Part shown: positions 1 to 10,620 of the stretch, piece by piece | Position numbering within the stretch: position 1 is the stretch's first letter | How the letters are laid out: the number at the start of each line of letters is the position of its first letter | Source of the DNA: Anaspis maculata | Taxonomy: Eukaryota > Arthropoda > Insecta > Coleoptera > Scraptiidae | Length of the DNA stretch: 64,000 bases | Direction: 5' to 3' | NCBI GenBank assembly: GCA_949128115.1 | Contig: OX421963.1 | Coordinates: forward strand, 35,075,979-35,139,978 | The notes under the pieces: model-generated | Database searches by the model: none | Seen by the model: only the letters and a program-made list of their open reading frames with translations | Told to the model about the DNA's origin: nothing | Position numbers and translations under genes: made by a program

Positions 1-2030
1 CCAGAAATATCGCTAAGTCAGAAGGGGATCACCGGGGCTACAAACAACAATTGAGGACACAGGGGGGCTCAATAGGGCTCCAAACAATACTTGAAGATAC
101 AAGGGGGCTCAGTAGGGCTTGAAATGCTTCAATGTAGACACAAAAGAGCAGAAGCCTCTAAAAATCGGACGGAGGCCTGGCGGGGCTCACTGGGGCTGCA
201 AACGATAATTGAAGACACAAGGGGGCTCGATAGGGCTCCAAACGATACTTGAAGGCACAAGGGGGCTCAGCAGTGCTTGAAATGTTCTGATGTAGAACAC
301 AAAGGAGAATAGGGCTCTGATAATTGCAAGAAGGTTTGGCGGGGCTCACTAGGGCTCCAAATGACACTTAGAGACACAAAGGGGGCCCTGTAGAACTTTA
401 ACCAATACATGAAGACTCACAGGAGCTATCAAGAGCTTTGAAAAACCACACAATATACAAAGGAGCTCTGCAGGGCTATAAATGAAACATGGAAACACAG
501 GGGGCCACATAGGGCTCCAAGAAACCCTCGAAGAAACCTGAGAAGGGACTCAAGGGGGCTTCCAAAAATTCCAAGATACTTGAGACAACATAATGAGTCA
601 CTTGGGCTGCAAACGATAATTGAAGCCACAAGGGGGCCCAATAGGGCTCCAAACGATACTTGAAGACACAAGGGGGCTTAGTAGGGCTTGAAATGTTCTG
701 ATATAGAACACAAGAGAGAATAGGGCTCTGGAAATCGCATGAAGGCTTAGCGGGGCTCACTAGGGCTCCAAATGACACTAAGAGACACAAAGGGGGCCCT
801 GTAGAACTTCAACCAACACATGAAGACTCACAGGAGCTAACAAGAGCTTTGCAAAATGACACAATATACAAAGGGGCTCTGCAGGGCTATATGAAACATG
901 GAAACACAGGGGGCCCACCACATAGGGCTTCAAGAAACCTGAGAAGGGGCACAAGGAAGCTTCCAGAAACTCGAGAAAACAGAAGGAGTCACCTGGGCTC
1001 CAAACGATACTTGAAGACACAAGGATGCTCAGCAGGGCTTGAAATGTTCTGATGTAGAACATAAGGGAGAATAGGGCTCTGGAAATCGGAAGAAGGCTTC
1101 ACGGGGCTCACTAGGTCTCACAGGAGACTCACAGGAGCTAACAAGAGCTTTGAAAACTGACGAAACATACAAGGGGCTCAGCAAGGCTATAAATGAAACA
1201 TGGAAACACAGGGGCTCACATAGGGCTCCAATAAACCTGATAAGGGGCACAAGGGAGCTTCCGAAAATTCCAGAAACTTGAGAGAACATAAGGGGTCACC
1301 TGGGCTGGGCTGGGCTTTGTGTCTCCAAATGACACTTGAAGACACAAAGGGGGCCCTATAGGACTTCAACCAACACATTATGACTCACAGGAGCTAACTA
1401 TAGGGCTTCGGAAACTGAAGTAATGAAAAAATGGCTCAGCAGGGCTACAAATGAAACATGAAAACACAAGGGGGCCACATAGGGCTCCGAGAAACCTAAA
1501 GAAAGTGAAAGAGAGCTTTCTAAGGTTCCAGAATATTCGAGAAATCAGAAGGGGGTCACCTGGGCTGCAAACGATAATTGAGGACACAAGGGGGCGCAAT
1601 AGGGCTACAAATGATCTTAAAGGCACAAGGGGGCTCAGCAGGGCTTGAAATGCTCTGATGTAGAGCACAAGGGAGAGTAGAGCTCTGGAAATCGCAAGAA
1701 GGCCTAGCGGGGCTCACTGGGGCTCCAAATGACACTTAGAGACACAAAGGGGGCCCTAAAGGACTTAAATCAACACATAAAGACTCAAAGGAGCTTACTA
1801 GAGCTTTGAAAACTAAAACAATGGAAAAGGGGCTCAGCGGGGCTACAAATGCAACATGGAGACAGGGGGGGGGGCTAATAGGGCTCTGAGAAGCCGACCA
1901 AGGCATAAGGGCGAAGCAAATATTCAGGAAATTTGGAGATACCCAAGGGGGTTCATCAAGACCCCAAACGACACTTGTAGAGACAAGGGGGCCCAGCAAG
2001 GCTTGAAACTCTACGTAAAAATTTAGTGGG
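1..2030. repeat. degenerate tandem satellite with GGGCT-rich subunits
   Basis: The block is built from roughly 40-bp degenerate subunits that share the core (A/G)GGGCT followed by gacacaag-like spacers. A longer-range period is visible because the phrase gaaatgttctgatgtag recurs near 279, 690, 1039 and 1646, so the higher-order unit is about 350-600 bp and varies by deletion. Open frames of 60-100 codons run through it on both strands, but they only reflect the low stop density of the repeat and are not genes. I see no terminal inverted repeats or transposase, so this is best called a satellite or large minisatellite whose left edge lies outside the window. Confidence 0.75.
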
Positions 2031-2086
2031 GGATAGGGCTCTGCACATCACAATCACACTAGGCCTCATAAGAGCTCCACAGTTCC

Positions 2087-2212
2087 CCGCGAAGAATTGC
2101 CCGGCGAAGAATTGCCCGGCGAAGAATTGTCCGCGCGAAGAATTGTCCGGCGAAGAATTGTCCGGCGAAGAATCGTCCGTGCGAAGAATTGTCCGCGAAG
2201 AATTGTCCGGCT
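2087..2212. repeat. 15-16 bp GC-rich minisatellite (about 8 copies)
   Basis: Eight or so tandem copies of a unit close to ggcgaagaattgtccg follow directly after the satellite. Units differ by single substitutions and one-base length changes. The unit alternates CG-rich and AATT cores, unlike the surrounding AT-rich DNA. Confidence 0.85.
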
Positions 2213-2627
2213 ACCTTATTTCTCGCGGACTATAAATATTGTATAATGATACCGGACGGGAACCGCTTACGCTTGCAGGTGGCGGCGGCACGCGGTGAAC
2301 TTCAAAGGGAAATATTCAAAATTGATTTCGGTCGATACTATTCATGATATTTGAATTTTGGAAAAAGGTCAATATACAATATTCACCACAGAATAAAATG
2401 ACTTATTTGGATTTTTGAAAAAAAAATTGAAAATTTGAGTCGATTTTTTTTTGTGAAAAATACTAAAATTGAAATTTTTGACTACTGCATCAAATAGTTG
2501 ACTATTCTAAAAATAATAACGTTTGAATTTTCAAAATCGGTCCATTGAGTGCATTTTGAGAATGTTATTAGTTTCCGCGCCATCTCGCGTCTCAGAAACA
2601 CATTATTTTATCGTCCCCTTTAGCCTT
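2213..2627. other. AT-rich stretch with no recognised feature
   Basis: The sequence is AT-rich with many short A and T runs. I see no open frame of useful length, no repeat edge and no RNA gene. Confidence 0.5.
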
Positions 2628-3744
2628 AATACGCGATATTAGTGGTGACGTGAGACTGATGTCAGAGTCGCCATTTTTAAATGCCGGATCCAACAATGGT
2701 CTGAGAGCAAAGGAAATTTCAGAAATTGTTAGCATTACCTCACATATTTAACTATATTGGGGTACGAAGTGACAAACTACAGAACCTAGAGATCATTTTG
2801 GAATATTCCAATTTTTTATCTTTTTTCTAAAAGATTTTATCAGCAAAAGTAGTTTGAAAGTGACAGCGATGACATAACCTTAAAGCGCAAACAACTGCAC
2901 CTGCACTAGACAACAACAAGAAACAGTCATCCAGTCAACCACACGGCAAAGTGCAGAGCTGCGGACGTGTTGGAGAAGCCTTTTTGTGATTTTCAGTTGA
3001 TCACTCGGTTGATCATTTTGTAGTGAAATTGGTAGGTAAGTAATATGTGTTGGGCATCAGATGGTGAACACTACAATGAGCGGCGAACATGTAAATTTTT
3101 CTCATGCCCAAAAGACGAAAATGAAAGGAAACAAATCGAAGAATCTTTTGACATACCTACCTAGGTATGCTGGTAAATTCCAACTTGACAATAATTTGCC
3201 TTGAACTGTTGTGATTAGGTACGAAAATACGAAATGTACGTCTGGTGAATTATTTGTTGTTCTTTCTAATGAAAGTAAGATACCTACATCACTAATCGCA
3301 TATAGGTACTGTTGCCGTTAAGGGCGAAATGTGGAACACGGACCCGGTGCATGTTTATGCATTTGCCATTTTTTCACAAAGCCCTGATAAGAAGAAGCAC
3401 AAAACCACGCTTCCGCTTTACAAGTTGTTTATGCATTGAGGTTTGAGGTTATGTCGCGCTGTCACATTCAAACTTCTTTTGCTAATATAATGTTTACTAA
3501 AAAAGATAAAAAATCGAAATATGCTCCAAAATGACCTCTAGGCTCTGTAGTTTGTCACTTCGTACCCCAATATAGTTAAATATGCAAGGTAATGCTACCA
3601 AAAAATAATTTTTGAAATTTCCTTTGTTCTCAGACTATTGTTGGATCCAGCATTTAAAAATGGCGATCCTGACGTCAAACCACGGATTTCTGAATATAGA
3701 GCTCTATATTCAGAAATCCGCGCGTCAAACTAATATCGCGTATT
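2628..3744. mobile_element. non-autonomous inverted-repeat DNA element (about 1.1 kb)
   Basis: The outer ends match as a perfect 16-bp inverted pair (aatacgcgatattagt at 2628-2643 and its complement at 3729-3744). A longer imperfect inverted repeat of about 200 bp lies inside (about 2658-2840 against 3480-3680) and includes the shared phrases gccggatccaacaatggtct and ggggtacgaagtgacaaact. There is no transposase frame between the arms. The right arm is lengthened by a 38-bp perfect palindrome at 3683-3720. Target-site duplications are not clear, so the superfamily is undetermined. Confidence 0.75.
3683..3720. repeat. 38-bp perfect palindrome inside the right arm
   Basis: The 38 bases centred on gagctc read identically on both strands. 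It is present only in the right arm of the 2628-3744 element, and it is followed by a repeat of the gcgtcaaac phrase that precedes it. This looks like a small secondary insertion or a hairpin-templated duplication. Confidence 0.9.
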
Positions 3745-3833
3745 TTTCGTACAAAAAGAACAAACTTTTAGAAAGCATCGAGCCAGAATTCTTGGAAAAT
3801 ATTCGAAATATGTTGGGAGGGGATCGTCGTTAA
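3735..3833 (+). pseudogene. relic of a second cGAS-like receptor gene, late Mab-21 region
   Basis: The frame from 3735 reads IAYFSYKKNKLLES and then EPEFLENIRNMLG before a stop at 3831. It lines up with the exon-7 segment of the intact cGLR further right ([12 protein letters not shown], then [12 protein letters not shown]): the YF, YKKN and LLE blocks and the spacing are shared. Only this about 32-residue piece is recognisable. The bases just upstream belong to the inverted-repeat element, so the rest of the gene is either lost or lies outside the window to the left. The homology is inferred from motif and spacing over a short stretch. Confidence 0.55.
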
Positions 3834-4282
3834 GGAAATCGATAACAACATTTTTAAAGACTTGTTTATTGTTGCGAAAAACGTACCTACGTGCATAAGT
3901 TCGTAGAAATTATCGGGGAAATACCTATGCAGCTTATCTTGTTTGTTTCAGGCAATAATAGAGAGAGTACTCAAAATATTTGCGCTGCCACAAAAAAGTT
4001 AAGAGATTAAGTAGGTACCTGGCCGTTATTTTTTCTAAGAAAACATTTTACGTGATTGACGTCTTATTATTATGTTTTGTACCTAATTTCATAATAATTA
4101 AGTAGATACAGATCTTGGAACTTTCTTAGTAGGTATTTGATTGATTTTTATTGAATTATTGCTGCATTTAGAGAGCTTTTATTATAATAATGGTATATAC
4201 GTATATTTTGTCAACATCTTACATTTTTCATATGTTTAAAACTATAAATCTTTTTTTTGTATAGGTAAGTATATAAAATATG
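3834..4282. other. AT-rich flank, probable 3' region of the retrotransposon
   Basis: No gene is visible. Eight consecutive T at 4251-4258, just beyond the stop of the reverse-strand retrotransposon ORF, could be the A-rich 3' terminus of that element. Short taggtacct-type motifs also occur. Confidence 0.4.
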
Positions 4283-7249
4283 TTATAAAAGGTAAAAAAT
4301 TTCATGTAAGGGTAGGGAAGGTGGAATGGTACCCATTACGCATGCTGCATTTCCCTTTTGTATAGCTAGGCTGATCCTTTGGGTTATATAGCACCTCGAT
4401 CTGTCTTCTCCGGTGGCATCTGCTGTAAGTTTCCCCAGTTCGTATACAAAATTTATAGCCTCTTGGCACCAAGGGCCTAGGGTCTCAACAGCGAAAGGGA
4501 CAAAGATGTAATTGTCTTCAATAATTGTTTTGTATTTTGACCGCTTCCGGTTTGCTGCGTTTTCAGCTACTGTCCCAGTTTCCTTTATTGCTGCTGCCAT
4601 GTTAGACGCTGCCAAGGTGTCGCTACAAGTGGCATCCCAAACTAGGTGCCGTCCGTTTCGCCAAGGGACTAAAGTCATTCCGTCGGGTCTTTTGTGGTCT
4701 TCTCTGACAATACCTGTTGGCTCCAGGATTGCTGGCATCTTTGCCGATGCGAGAGCTCTTCTTATGATGTCGTTTAAAATAAAGTGTCTAGACTGTCTAC
4801 CAGCACTCTTTTGACAACATAAGCCATGTATCCCTTTCTCATCCACTATGTTTCCACATAAACATTTGTGTGATTTACACATGTGTAAACCTAGACGTAT
4901 TGAGATTGAGATTCTGAACGTGTTGTTGTCTAAAATCGTTCCAAGACTACGAGATGGTAATACGTTTAGCCATGCGCTTGATTCTTTTCTGAGAGCCGCT
5001 TGTCGAAGCACATGTGTGTAGTCGCTGTCGCTTTTTATTGACTTGGATATTTTTTCGCAAGCATACATATCCCAAGCATGCTGTCTGTAGATAACAGCTT
5101 CTGGAGGAGTTTCTTCATATTGCAGTTTCCATTCTTCTAATGCTTCCGTATAAAACGCAATATCAAACAAGCCCTGTGAATCAGGTAACATTGCTTGGAC
5201 GAGATTTGATACGCTGTTTATGGATGCAAGGAAGGCCGGTAGTCCAATATCCGTGATTTTGCGAATTCCAATGCCGCCATGTTTGATGGGTAAAGATGCG
5301 ATGCTCCATTGTTGTTCAGTCAAACGAATGTTAATGATACCCTCTAAAGTGTTCTTCATTTTGGAATCCATGGCTTTGATTTCATTTGTCATTTTCCAAG
5401 CTGGTGTGGTTCTCAGCATATAGTTCAATTTGGGTATAGCAAAACAATTGCGTAGTAAATAATATGCCATGTGACTTTTCAGATCTTTTAGTCGTTCAAA
5501 TAAAGTAAGTACTTCTTTAAATTTTGTTTCTAAGGATTCATTGAATGATTCATCAGTGATTGCTGCTCCGAGGAGACATAATTTTCTATCTGTCAAAATT
5601 TTGATTCCTGGGCAGATCATGTTAAAACTTTTGATAACTGATTGGTCCATGTCTCCACAAAAAAATAACTCGCACTTCGAAGGGTTCACCTGCAATCCAA
5701 GAGCCTTACATCTCTCGATCAGAATTTTGAAATCTTCCATTACACCCTCTGGTGTACCTCCCAACGTACCATCATCGAGATACCAGAGATTTAACTCGGA
5801 TGATAAAAGTTCAATCACAGGATGCAAAACAAGACCAAATGCCAAACACCCAGCTGGATCGCCTTGTTGGGCCCCGACTTGAGAAGATATTTTTCGCTCT
5901 CCAAAGAAAAGTAATGTAGGCATTGCATAACATTGATGAAGAAAAGCATAAATTGAGGGCACTTTATCCCTGATCTCAGCTAGCATGACATCCCTCTCAA
6001 CAGAATTGAATGCATTTCGAAAATCAATCTTCAAAATTACCTTCCTTTTGCTAATTGTTTTTTTAGTGTATGTACGAACTGCATGTACGACTGCTTCGCA
6101 TCCTCCCTTTGTACCAAATCCGAGTTGTCTTGGGTTGAAGTATGATCCCATTTCCTGATGTACAGATTTGCATGCCAATTTCGAAGTAAGACGTCGGTAG
6201 GTGCTCCCTACAGCTATCGGGCGAATTCCTCCTGACTTTTTGTTTAGAGCGCATAATGTTGCTCCATAGATTATTTCCAGAATATCTTGATTGACAGTTC
6301 CTGACAACATGACATTACATAGTCTTGTTAGAGATGACATGAGCGCCTCTGCAGCACTTCCATTCGATTTTGCAATAAGGTCTTTTAAATGTTGAGGGCG
6401 GATCCCATCAATGCCCGCTGCAGAACCATTCGGAAAGTTATAAACAGCTTTCTTAACTTCAAGTTCAGAAACCGTCAAGTAATGTTCTTCAGGCTTTGGT
6501 GGATCATGTAAGTTCAATAACCTTGAAGGTGATGGATGCTTCTCTAATAATTGTTGATAAGTCTCTTCATCTGCTGCTGCCAGAGTGTCTGTTGAAGATA
6601 ATAAATTCGCTGCTCCTCGAATGTCACCTTCGCATACTTTGGATTCCACTTTCCTACAAAGCTGGATTCTGTCTGTCGTTTCTTTATTTTGTTTTCGGGG
6701 CTTGGCTGAGGGTTTATCGAACAGTACTTCCTCCAGGCTGACGTTTTTCTTGATTGAACGTGTCAGATTTTTGGACTTTTCAGATGGAACTCTCAGGGCG
6801 ATATAGGGAAAAGACAACAAGTTCTGCCAAGACTGAACATCGTTTTGCGAGCAACAATGATCCATCAATGTGGCCAGCTTATTTCCAACGACCATTCTGG
6901 CTCCTTTCGGGATTCTTTTCAAAATTTTGACATGTTTCCGAAACTCGACTAATTTACTTGAAAAATCTTGGATTTTGCTCTTGCTGTTATCTTTGGCAGC
7001 ATCTTGTTCTATTTTATGCATTCTTGAAACATGTATTCTCCGTCCGGCCTCATTTTTCAAAGTTTTGCCACATATGTCACAATCAGTTTGTGTCCCATTC
7101 ACAGTGTTTTCAGTCATGTTCGATGGTCCAGATTCTTCTTTATCCAGTTCAGACACAATCCATGTGGCCATCCTCTCAGCAAATTTACCACTGCTGGGGT
7201 ATTTTGTCGGTAGATATTCATCATCATCATCAGAGGATGACAGTGACAT
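4283..7249 (-). CDS. non-LTR retrotransposon polyprotein: zinc finger, reverse transcriptase, restriction-like endonuclease
   Basis: This single uninterrupted frame of 988 codons encodes the replication protein of a LINE-type retrotransposon. An acidic N-terminus is followed by one C2H2 finger (Cys57, Cys60, His73, His78). A reverse transcriptase domain in the middle carries the catalytic box as YLDDG near residue 488 (most LINEs have YADD). The C-terminus has a Cys/His-rich knuckle around residues 790-820 and then RPDG followed by WDA near residue 853, the PD...D signature of the restriction-like endonuclease of the R2/NeSL/Utopia group. There is no apurinic endonuclease and no RNase H. Elements of this type are often site-specific; the target here is not identified. 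The intact frame implies a recent insertion. The first ATG at 7249 precedes the zinc finger and was taken as the start. Confidence 0.85.
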   Translation of the reverse strand: MSLSSSDDDDEYLPTKYPSSGKFAERMATWIVSELDKEESGPSNMTENTVNGTQTDCDICGKTLKNEAGRRIHVSRMHKIEQDAAKDNSKSKIQDFSSKLVEFRKHVKILKRIPKGARMVVGNKLATLMDHCCSQNDVQSWQNLLSFPYIALRVPSEKSKNLTRSIKKNVSLEEVLFDKPSAKPRKQNKETTDRIQLCRKVESKVCEGDIRGAANLLSSTDTLAAADEETYQQLLEKHPSPSRLLNLHDPPKPEEHYLTVSELEVKKAVYNFPNGSAAGIDGIRPQHLKDLIAKSNGSAAEALMSSLTRLCNVMLSGTVNQDILEIIYGATLCALNKKSGGIRPIAVGSTYRRLTSKLACKSVHQEMGSYFNPRQLGFGTKGGCEAVVHAVRTYTKKTISKRKVILKIDFRNAFNSVERDVMLAEIRDKVPSIYAFLHQCYAMPTLLFFGERKISSQVGAQQGDPAGCLAFGLVLHPVIELLSSELNLWYLDDGTLGGTPEGVMEDFKILIERCKALGLQVNPSKCELFFCGDMDQSVIKSFNMICPGIKILTDRKLCLLGAAITDESFNESLETKFKEVLTLFERLKDLKSHMAYYLLRNCFAIPKLNYMLRTTPAWKMTNEIKAMDSKMKNTLEGIINIRLTEQQWSIASLPIKHGGIGIRKITDIGLPAFLASINSVSNLVQAMLPDSQGLFDIAFYTEALEEWKLQYEETPPEAVIYRQHAWDMYACEKISKSIKSDSDYTHVLRQAALRKESSAWLNVLPSRSLGTILDNNTFRISISIRLGLHMCKSHKCLCGNIVDEKGIHGLCCQKSAGRQSRHFILNDIIRRALASAKMPAILEPTGIVREDHKRPDGMTLVPWRNGRHLVWDATCSDTLAASNMAAAIKETGTVAENAANRKRSKYKTIIEDNYIFVPFAVETLGPWCQEAINFVYELGKLTADATGEDRSRCYITQRISLAIQKGNAACVMGTIPPSLPLHEIFYLL

Positions 7250-7349
7250 GTTATCAGATAATAATGAGAGCTTTTTATTTATCCATGTGGATAAATAGTA
7301 TAATTTTTAGCGCACTTTCTCAAAAAATGGGAAAAAGGCGCTTTTATTA

Positions 7350-8698
7350 GCTTCATTTTGTCCGTCCGTCCGTACCCGGGGGATAACTCCTCAGGGAAGA
7401 AAGATATCGATATGGTGTGAACGCTGATCAATAGTAGGTACATATGTCCAGGATGTCAAGTTGACTTTTGGTTTCTTGTTATTCCGTCGCCATATTTGAT
7501 CCGCCATTTTGAATTTCTCTAGAAGTGATCCGATCAAAATGAAATTTGCAGGCAATGTGAACCACATCAAGATCTATCCAATTTTCGACAATTGATGCGC
7601 CGCCGCCATCTTGCATTCTCACTATTGAACATGTTTCGAAGTGATAGAACTAGGAGGATTATGCCTCAACGAAAATAGATATTGATGTGGTGCAAACGCC
7701 AATCGAATGCGTACGTGACCACCATATAAAGTTGACCAAGAATTTTTGTCACTTGGCCGCCATCTTTGATCCGCCATTTTGAATTTCGCTGAAAGTGGTC
7801 CGATTTGAGTGAAATTTGCAGGCGATGTGAACTTTATCAGGATAGATCCAATTTTCGACAATTGATGCGCCGCCGCCATCTTGCATTCTCACTATTGAAC
7901 ATGTTTCGAAGTGATAGAACTAGGAGGATTATGCCTCAACGAAAATAGATATTGATGTGGTGCAAACGCCAATCGAATGCGTACGTGACCACCATATAAA
8001 GTTGACCAAGAATTTTTGTCACTTGGCCGCCATCTTTGATCCGCCATTTTGAATTTCGCTGAAAGTGGTCCGATTTGAGTGAAATTTGCAGGCGATGTGA
8101 ACTTTATCAGGATAGATCCAATTTTTGACAATTGATGCCCCGCCGACATCTTGTATTCTCACTACTGAACATGTTTCGAAGTGATAGAACTAGGAGAATA
8201 TTATGCCTCAACGAAAAGAGATATCGATGTGGTGCAAACGCCAATGAAATGCGTACGTGTCCACCATATAAAGTTGACCAATGATTTTTGTCACTTGGCT
8301 GCCATCTTTGATCCGCCATTTTGAATTTCTCTGAAAGTGGTCTGATTCGAGTGAAACTTGCAGGATATGTGAACTTCAATTCGATACATCAAATTTTCGA
8401 CAATTGATGCCCCGCCGCTATCTTGTATTCTCACTATTGAACATGTTTCAAAGTGATAGAACTAGGAGAATTATGCCTCAACGAAAAGAAATATCGATGT
8501 GATGCAAACGCCAATCGAATGCGTACGTAACCACCATATAAAGTTGAGCAATGATTTTTGTCACTTGGCCGCCATCTTTGATCCGCCATTTTGAATTTCT
8601 GTGAAAGTGGTCCGATTTGAGTAAAATTTGCAGGCGATGTGAACTTTATCAAGATACATCCAATTTTCGACAATTGATGCCCCGCCGCCATCTTGTGA
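7350..8698. repeat. 270-bp tandem array (five units) with a short GTCC run
   Basis: The phrase gaacatgtttcgaagtgata recurs near 7626, 7896, 8166 and 8440, giving a period of 270 bp. Adjacent units are more than 90 percent alike by eye, and the 7622-7879 and 7892-8149 stretches are nearly identical. Each unit contains the common insect repeat phrase gatccgccattttgaattt. A tttgtccgtccgtccgt run precedes the first unit. It lies directly upstream of the retrotransposon start codon, so it could be a tandem 5' UTR or an independent repeat; the second is more likely because a GTCC run also precedes the unrelated 262-bp arrays. Confidence 0.85.
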
Positions 8699-9180
8699 TA
8701 GGTATTACGACAATTACGGAGACAGCAGCCCTAAAAGTATTTACAAAGTATCATGCATGCACGTTACTTTCGATTTTGGAGGCTATGCCACTAACGGAAG
8801 ATGACATCTCTGATGCAGAGAGATTCCTCACAAAGCTTTATAAAGTAAAACTAAATACAAAAGGTCTTCCAAATTACTGACGAAGAAATATTTTTTAGGT
8901 AAAAGATTCAGTTGGAAGGACTGATGTCACCAGACATGTCCTTTCTGGGACAGTCAAAAAGCCTGAAGCTCTATCCCCAACAAGTGATGCAGCCCGACTT
9001 CGTATCCTGCGAAGTCACTGTCAGACAACAGTATGGCACAGCGCGAATATCTGCGACTCAGTCTTACCACTTCATGAAAACTGTGTCTGAAAAAATACGG
9101 AGCACGGAACTTGTTCCTTATTGACGACGCCTAGACCCCTAACCGAAAGTATGGATCGACATCTTGACTTGTGGATGTAA
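8690..9180 (+). pseudogene. decayed copy of a dispersed repeat gene family (PPTSDAAR type)
   Basis: Conceptual translation gives scattered recognisable blocks. A helical stretch with DDISDAERFLTKLY ends at a stop at 8878. After a frameshift, LSPTSDAARLRILRSHCQ and SANICDSVLPLHENC follow, near 8960-9090. I recall this order (LPPTSxAARxHxxR, then LPxPExCGW, then a Cys-rich tail) from large families of uncharacterised, probably transposon-linked proteins in many animals. The present copy is broken by several stops and frame changes and has lost most of the Cys tail. Identification is from memory of motif order. Confidence 0.45.
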
Positions 9181-10050
9181 AACTGGCTGAATCAACCGTT
9201 CTTGTAGATGCCGCAATAATATCCATGAAAATGCCTACCCGAAGACCGCTTATTGCTCAAAATAGTGCGGTGTAATGAATTCAGCCCGCGGTCATGAGAG
9301 TACCTAAATTAGCGATAGATTATGGGATATGTCTCTTTGTGCTTTGGTTCGAATACATATAGGTAGGTACATATTCATATTCGTAATCAAACATAGTGGA
9401 ACGATCAGTTATATCCTTACAGAGCAAATTTTGGGAGTAAGAGAACGAACTGCTAGCGTCGCCGCTGTACTGCGGGCCGGGCCGATGTCAGCTTGTTCGG
9501 TCAAATGACCGACATTCCCCCAAAACAGCGCGCACTTTCGCTACATCGATTTTCAAAAAATGATAACTCCTGAACCAAAAGCCCTGTTGTAACGTCACTT
9601 TGCCAAAAACTTATTTGAAGCTTTCTCTACATGATCTTGCATATATATGAACTTATTTTCAACATTTCACATAGCTCTCCATAGGTCGAAGTGTTTGTGT
9701 TGTGTTTTTGCATCTCTTCTGATCTTGATGATCTGTAGACGTAATTGTCAGAAATTTAGAACGGAAAGTGCATAGGAGGCTTTCAGTAATCATGAGGCAA
9801 GGCAACAGTGAAAGAATTTTCACTTAATCGGTTACGGTCTCCGAGATATAACCTGTTGAACTGAAAAAACCGGAGAAAACCAAAATGTCCCGAAATGTCG
9901 AAAATGGGGCCCTGGGGGCCTAACGGTCTAAATTTCGGGGTGGCAACATGGATTTTCAGATTCAGCGGGGTCCATTCAGTAAAAAACCGCTTGTTGCCAA
10001 AATGTTATGATTTGCTCCTAGGCCCAGAAAAAACTGGAAAGTGTCCTAGT
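9181..10050. other. no gene recognised
   Basis: The stretch is mostly unique sequence with one GC-rich patch at 9460-9530. No open frame with recognisable motifs, no inverted repeat and no RNA gene were found. Confidence 0.4.
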
Positions 10051-10053
10051 CTA

Positions 10054-10620
10054 AGGCTTCCATATGCTTTTAGCAGTTGCGACTCCGTCTCCTATTTTGC
10101 CGCCAGGAGAAAGAAGACGGCCTGGAATGCCTGGAATTATTTTCAAGAAGTGACAACTGTTGCCTTCAAGCAATTGGTTAGTCCAGTGGCTAGTATCTCC
10201 GAAGATGTCCTCGCACTTCTCAATAAATATACGGTGCTCCTATACGATGCTGCCAGCAAATGAGAAATGGTGAACGAGGCACGGAAACACTTATTTTGCA
10301 GCTCAGAACAGGCCGGCTCACCTAATTCCTCCAACATCTGCAGCCCTAAAACAGCACATTCTACGTTGTTGCTTTTCAGGGTGGTCAAGTTTGTGGACGC
10401 GCTGAACAACTCCCTGTGATTGTTCCATCACCAAAAGCTTGGGGTTGGGTTCAGCTGCAGAGGATGACTCTTGGCGCCCAAACTGGAGTGATCTCCCTGT
10501 AATAAGGGATGTCTGCCGTTCCTTGGATTCTTGTGGATGAAAGAAAGGATGCGCAACAAATCGGTGTTGCTGCAAGAAGGGTGAACAAACCAAAAACACG
10601 ACGTCGAGGAAGAGGAAAAA
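10054..10620 (+). pseudogene. decayed copy of a dispersed repeat gene family (CDSVSYF / KKTAW type)
   Basis: The frame to the TGA at 10261 contains SSCDSVSYFAARRKKTAW, then ALLNKYTVLLYD. Beyond the stop, VNEARKHLF is followed after a frameshift by PPTSAALKQHILR, DDSWRPNWSDLP and CG-stop-KKGC...CCCKKG. The order matches the GCDTVSxF...GKKTAW, VNEARK, PPTxAALxQH, CGCKKGC layout I know from widely repeated uncharacterised animal proteins. Here a TGA replaces a Cys codon in the Cys-rich tail, and at least one further stop and one frameshift are present. It appears to be the same broad family as 8690-9180 but a different subfamily. Not functional. Confidence 0.6.

Noticed and set aside
158..1999. 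Several 60-100 codon frames on the reverse strand with repeated SFGALVSP motifs
   Set aside because: They fall entirely in a degenerate satellite; similarity between them reflects the repeat unit.
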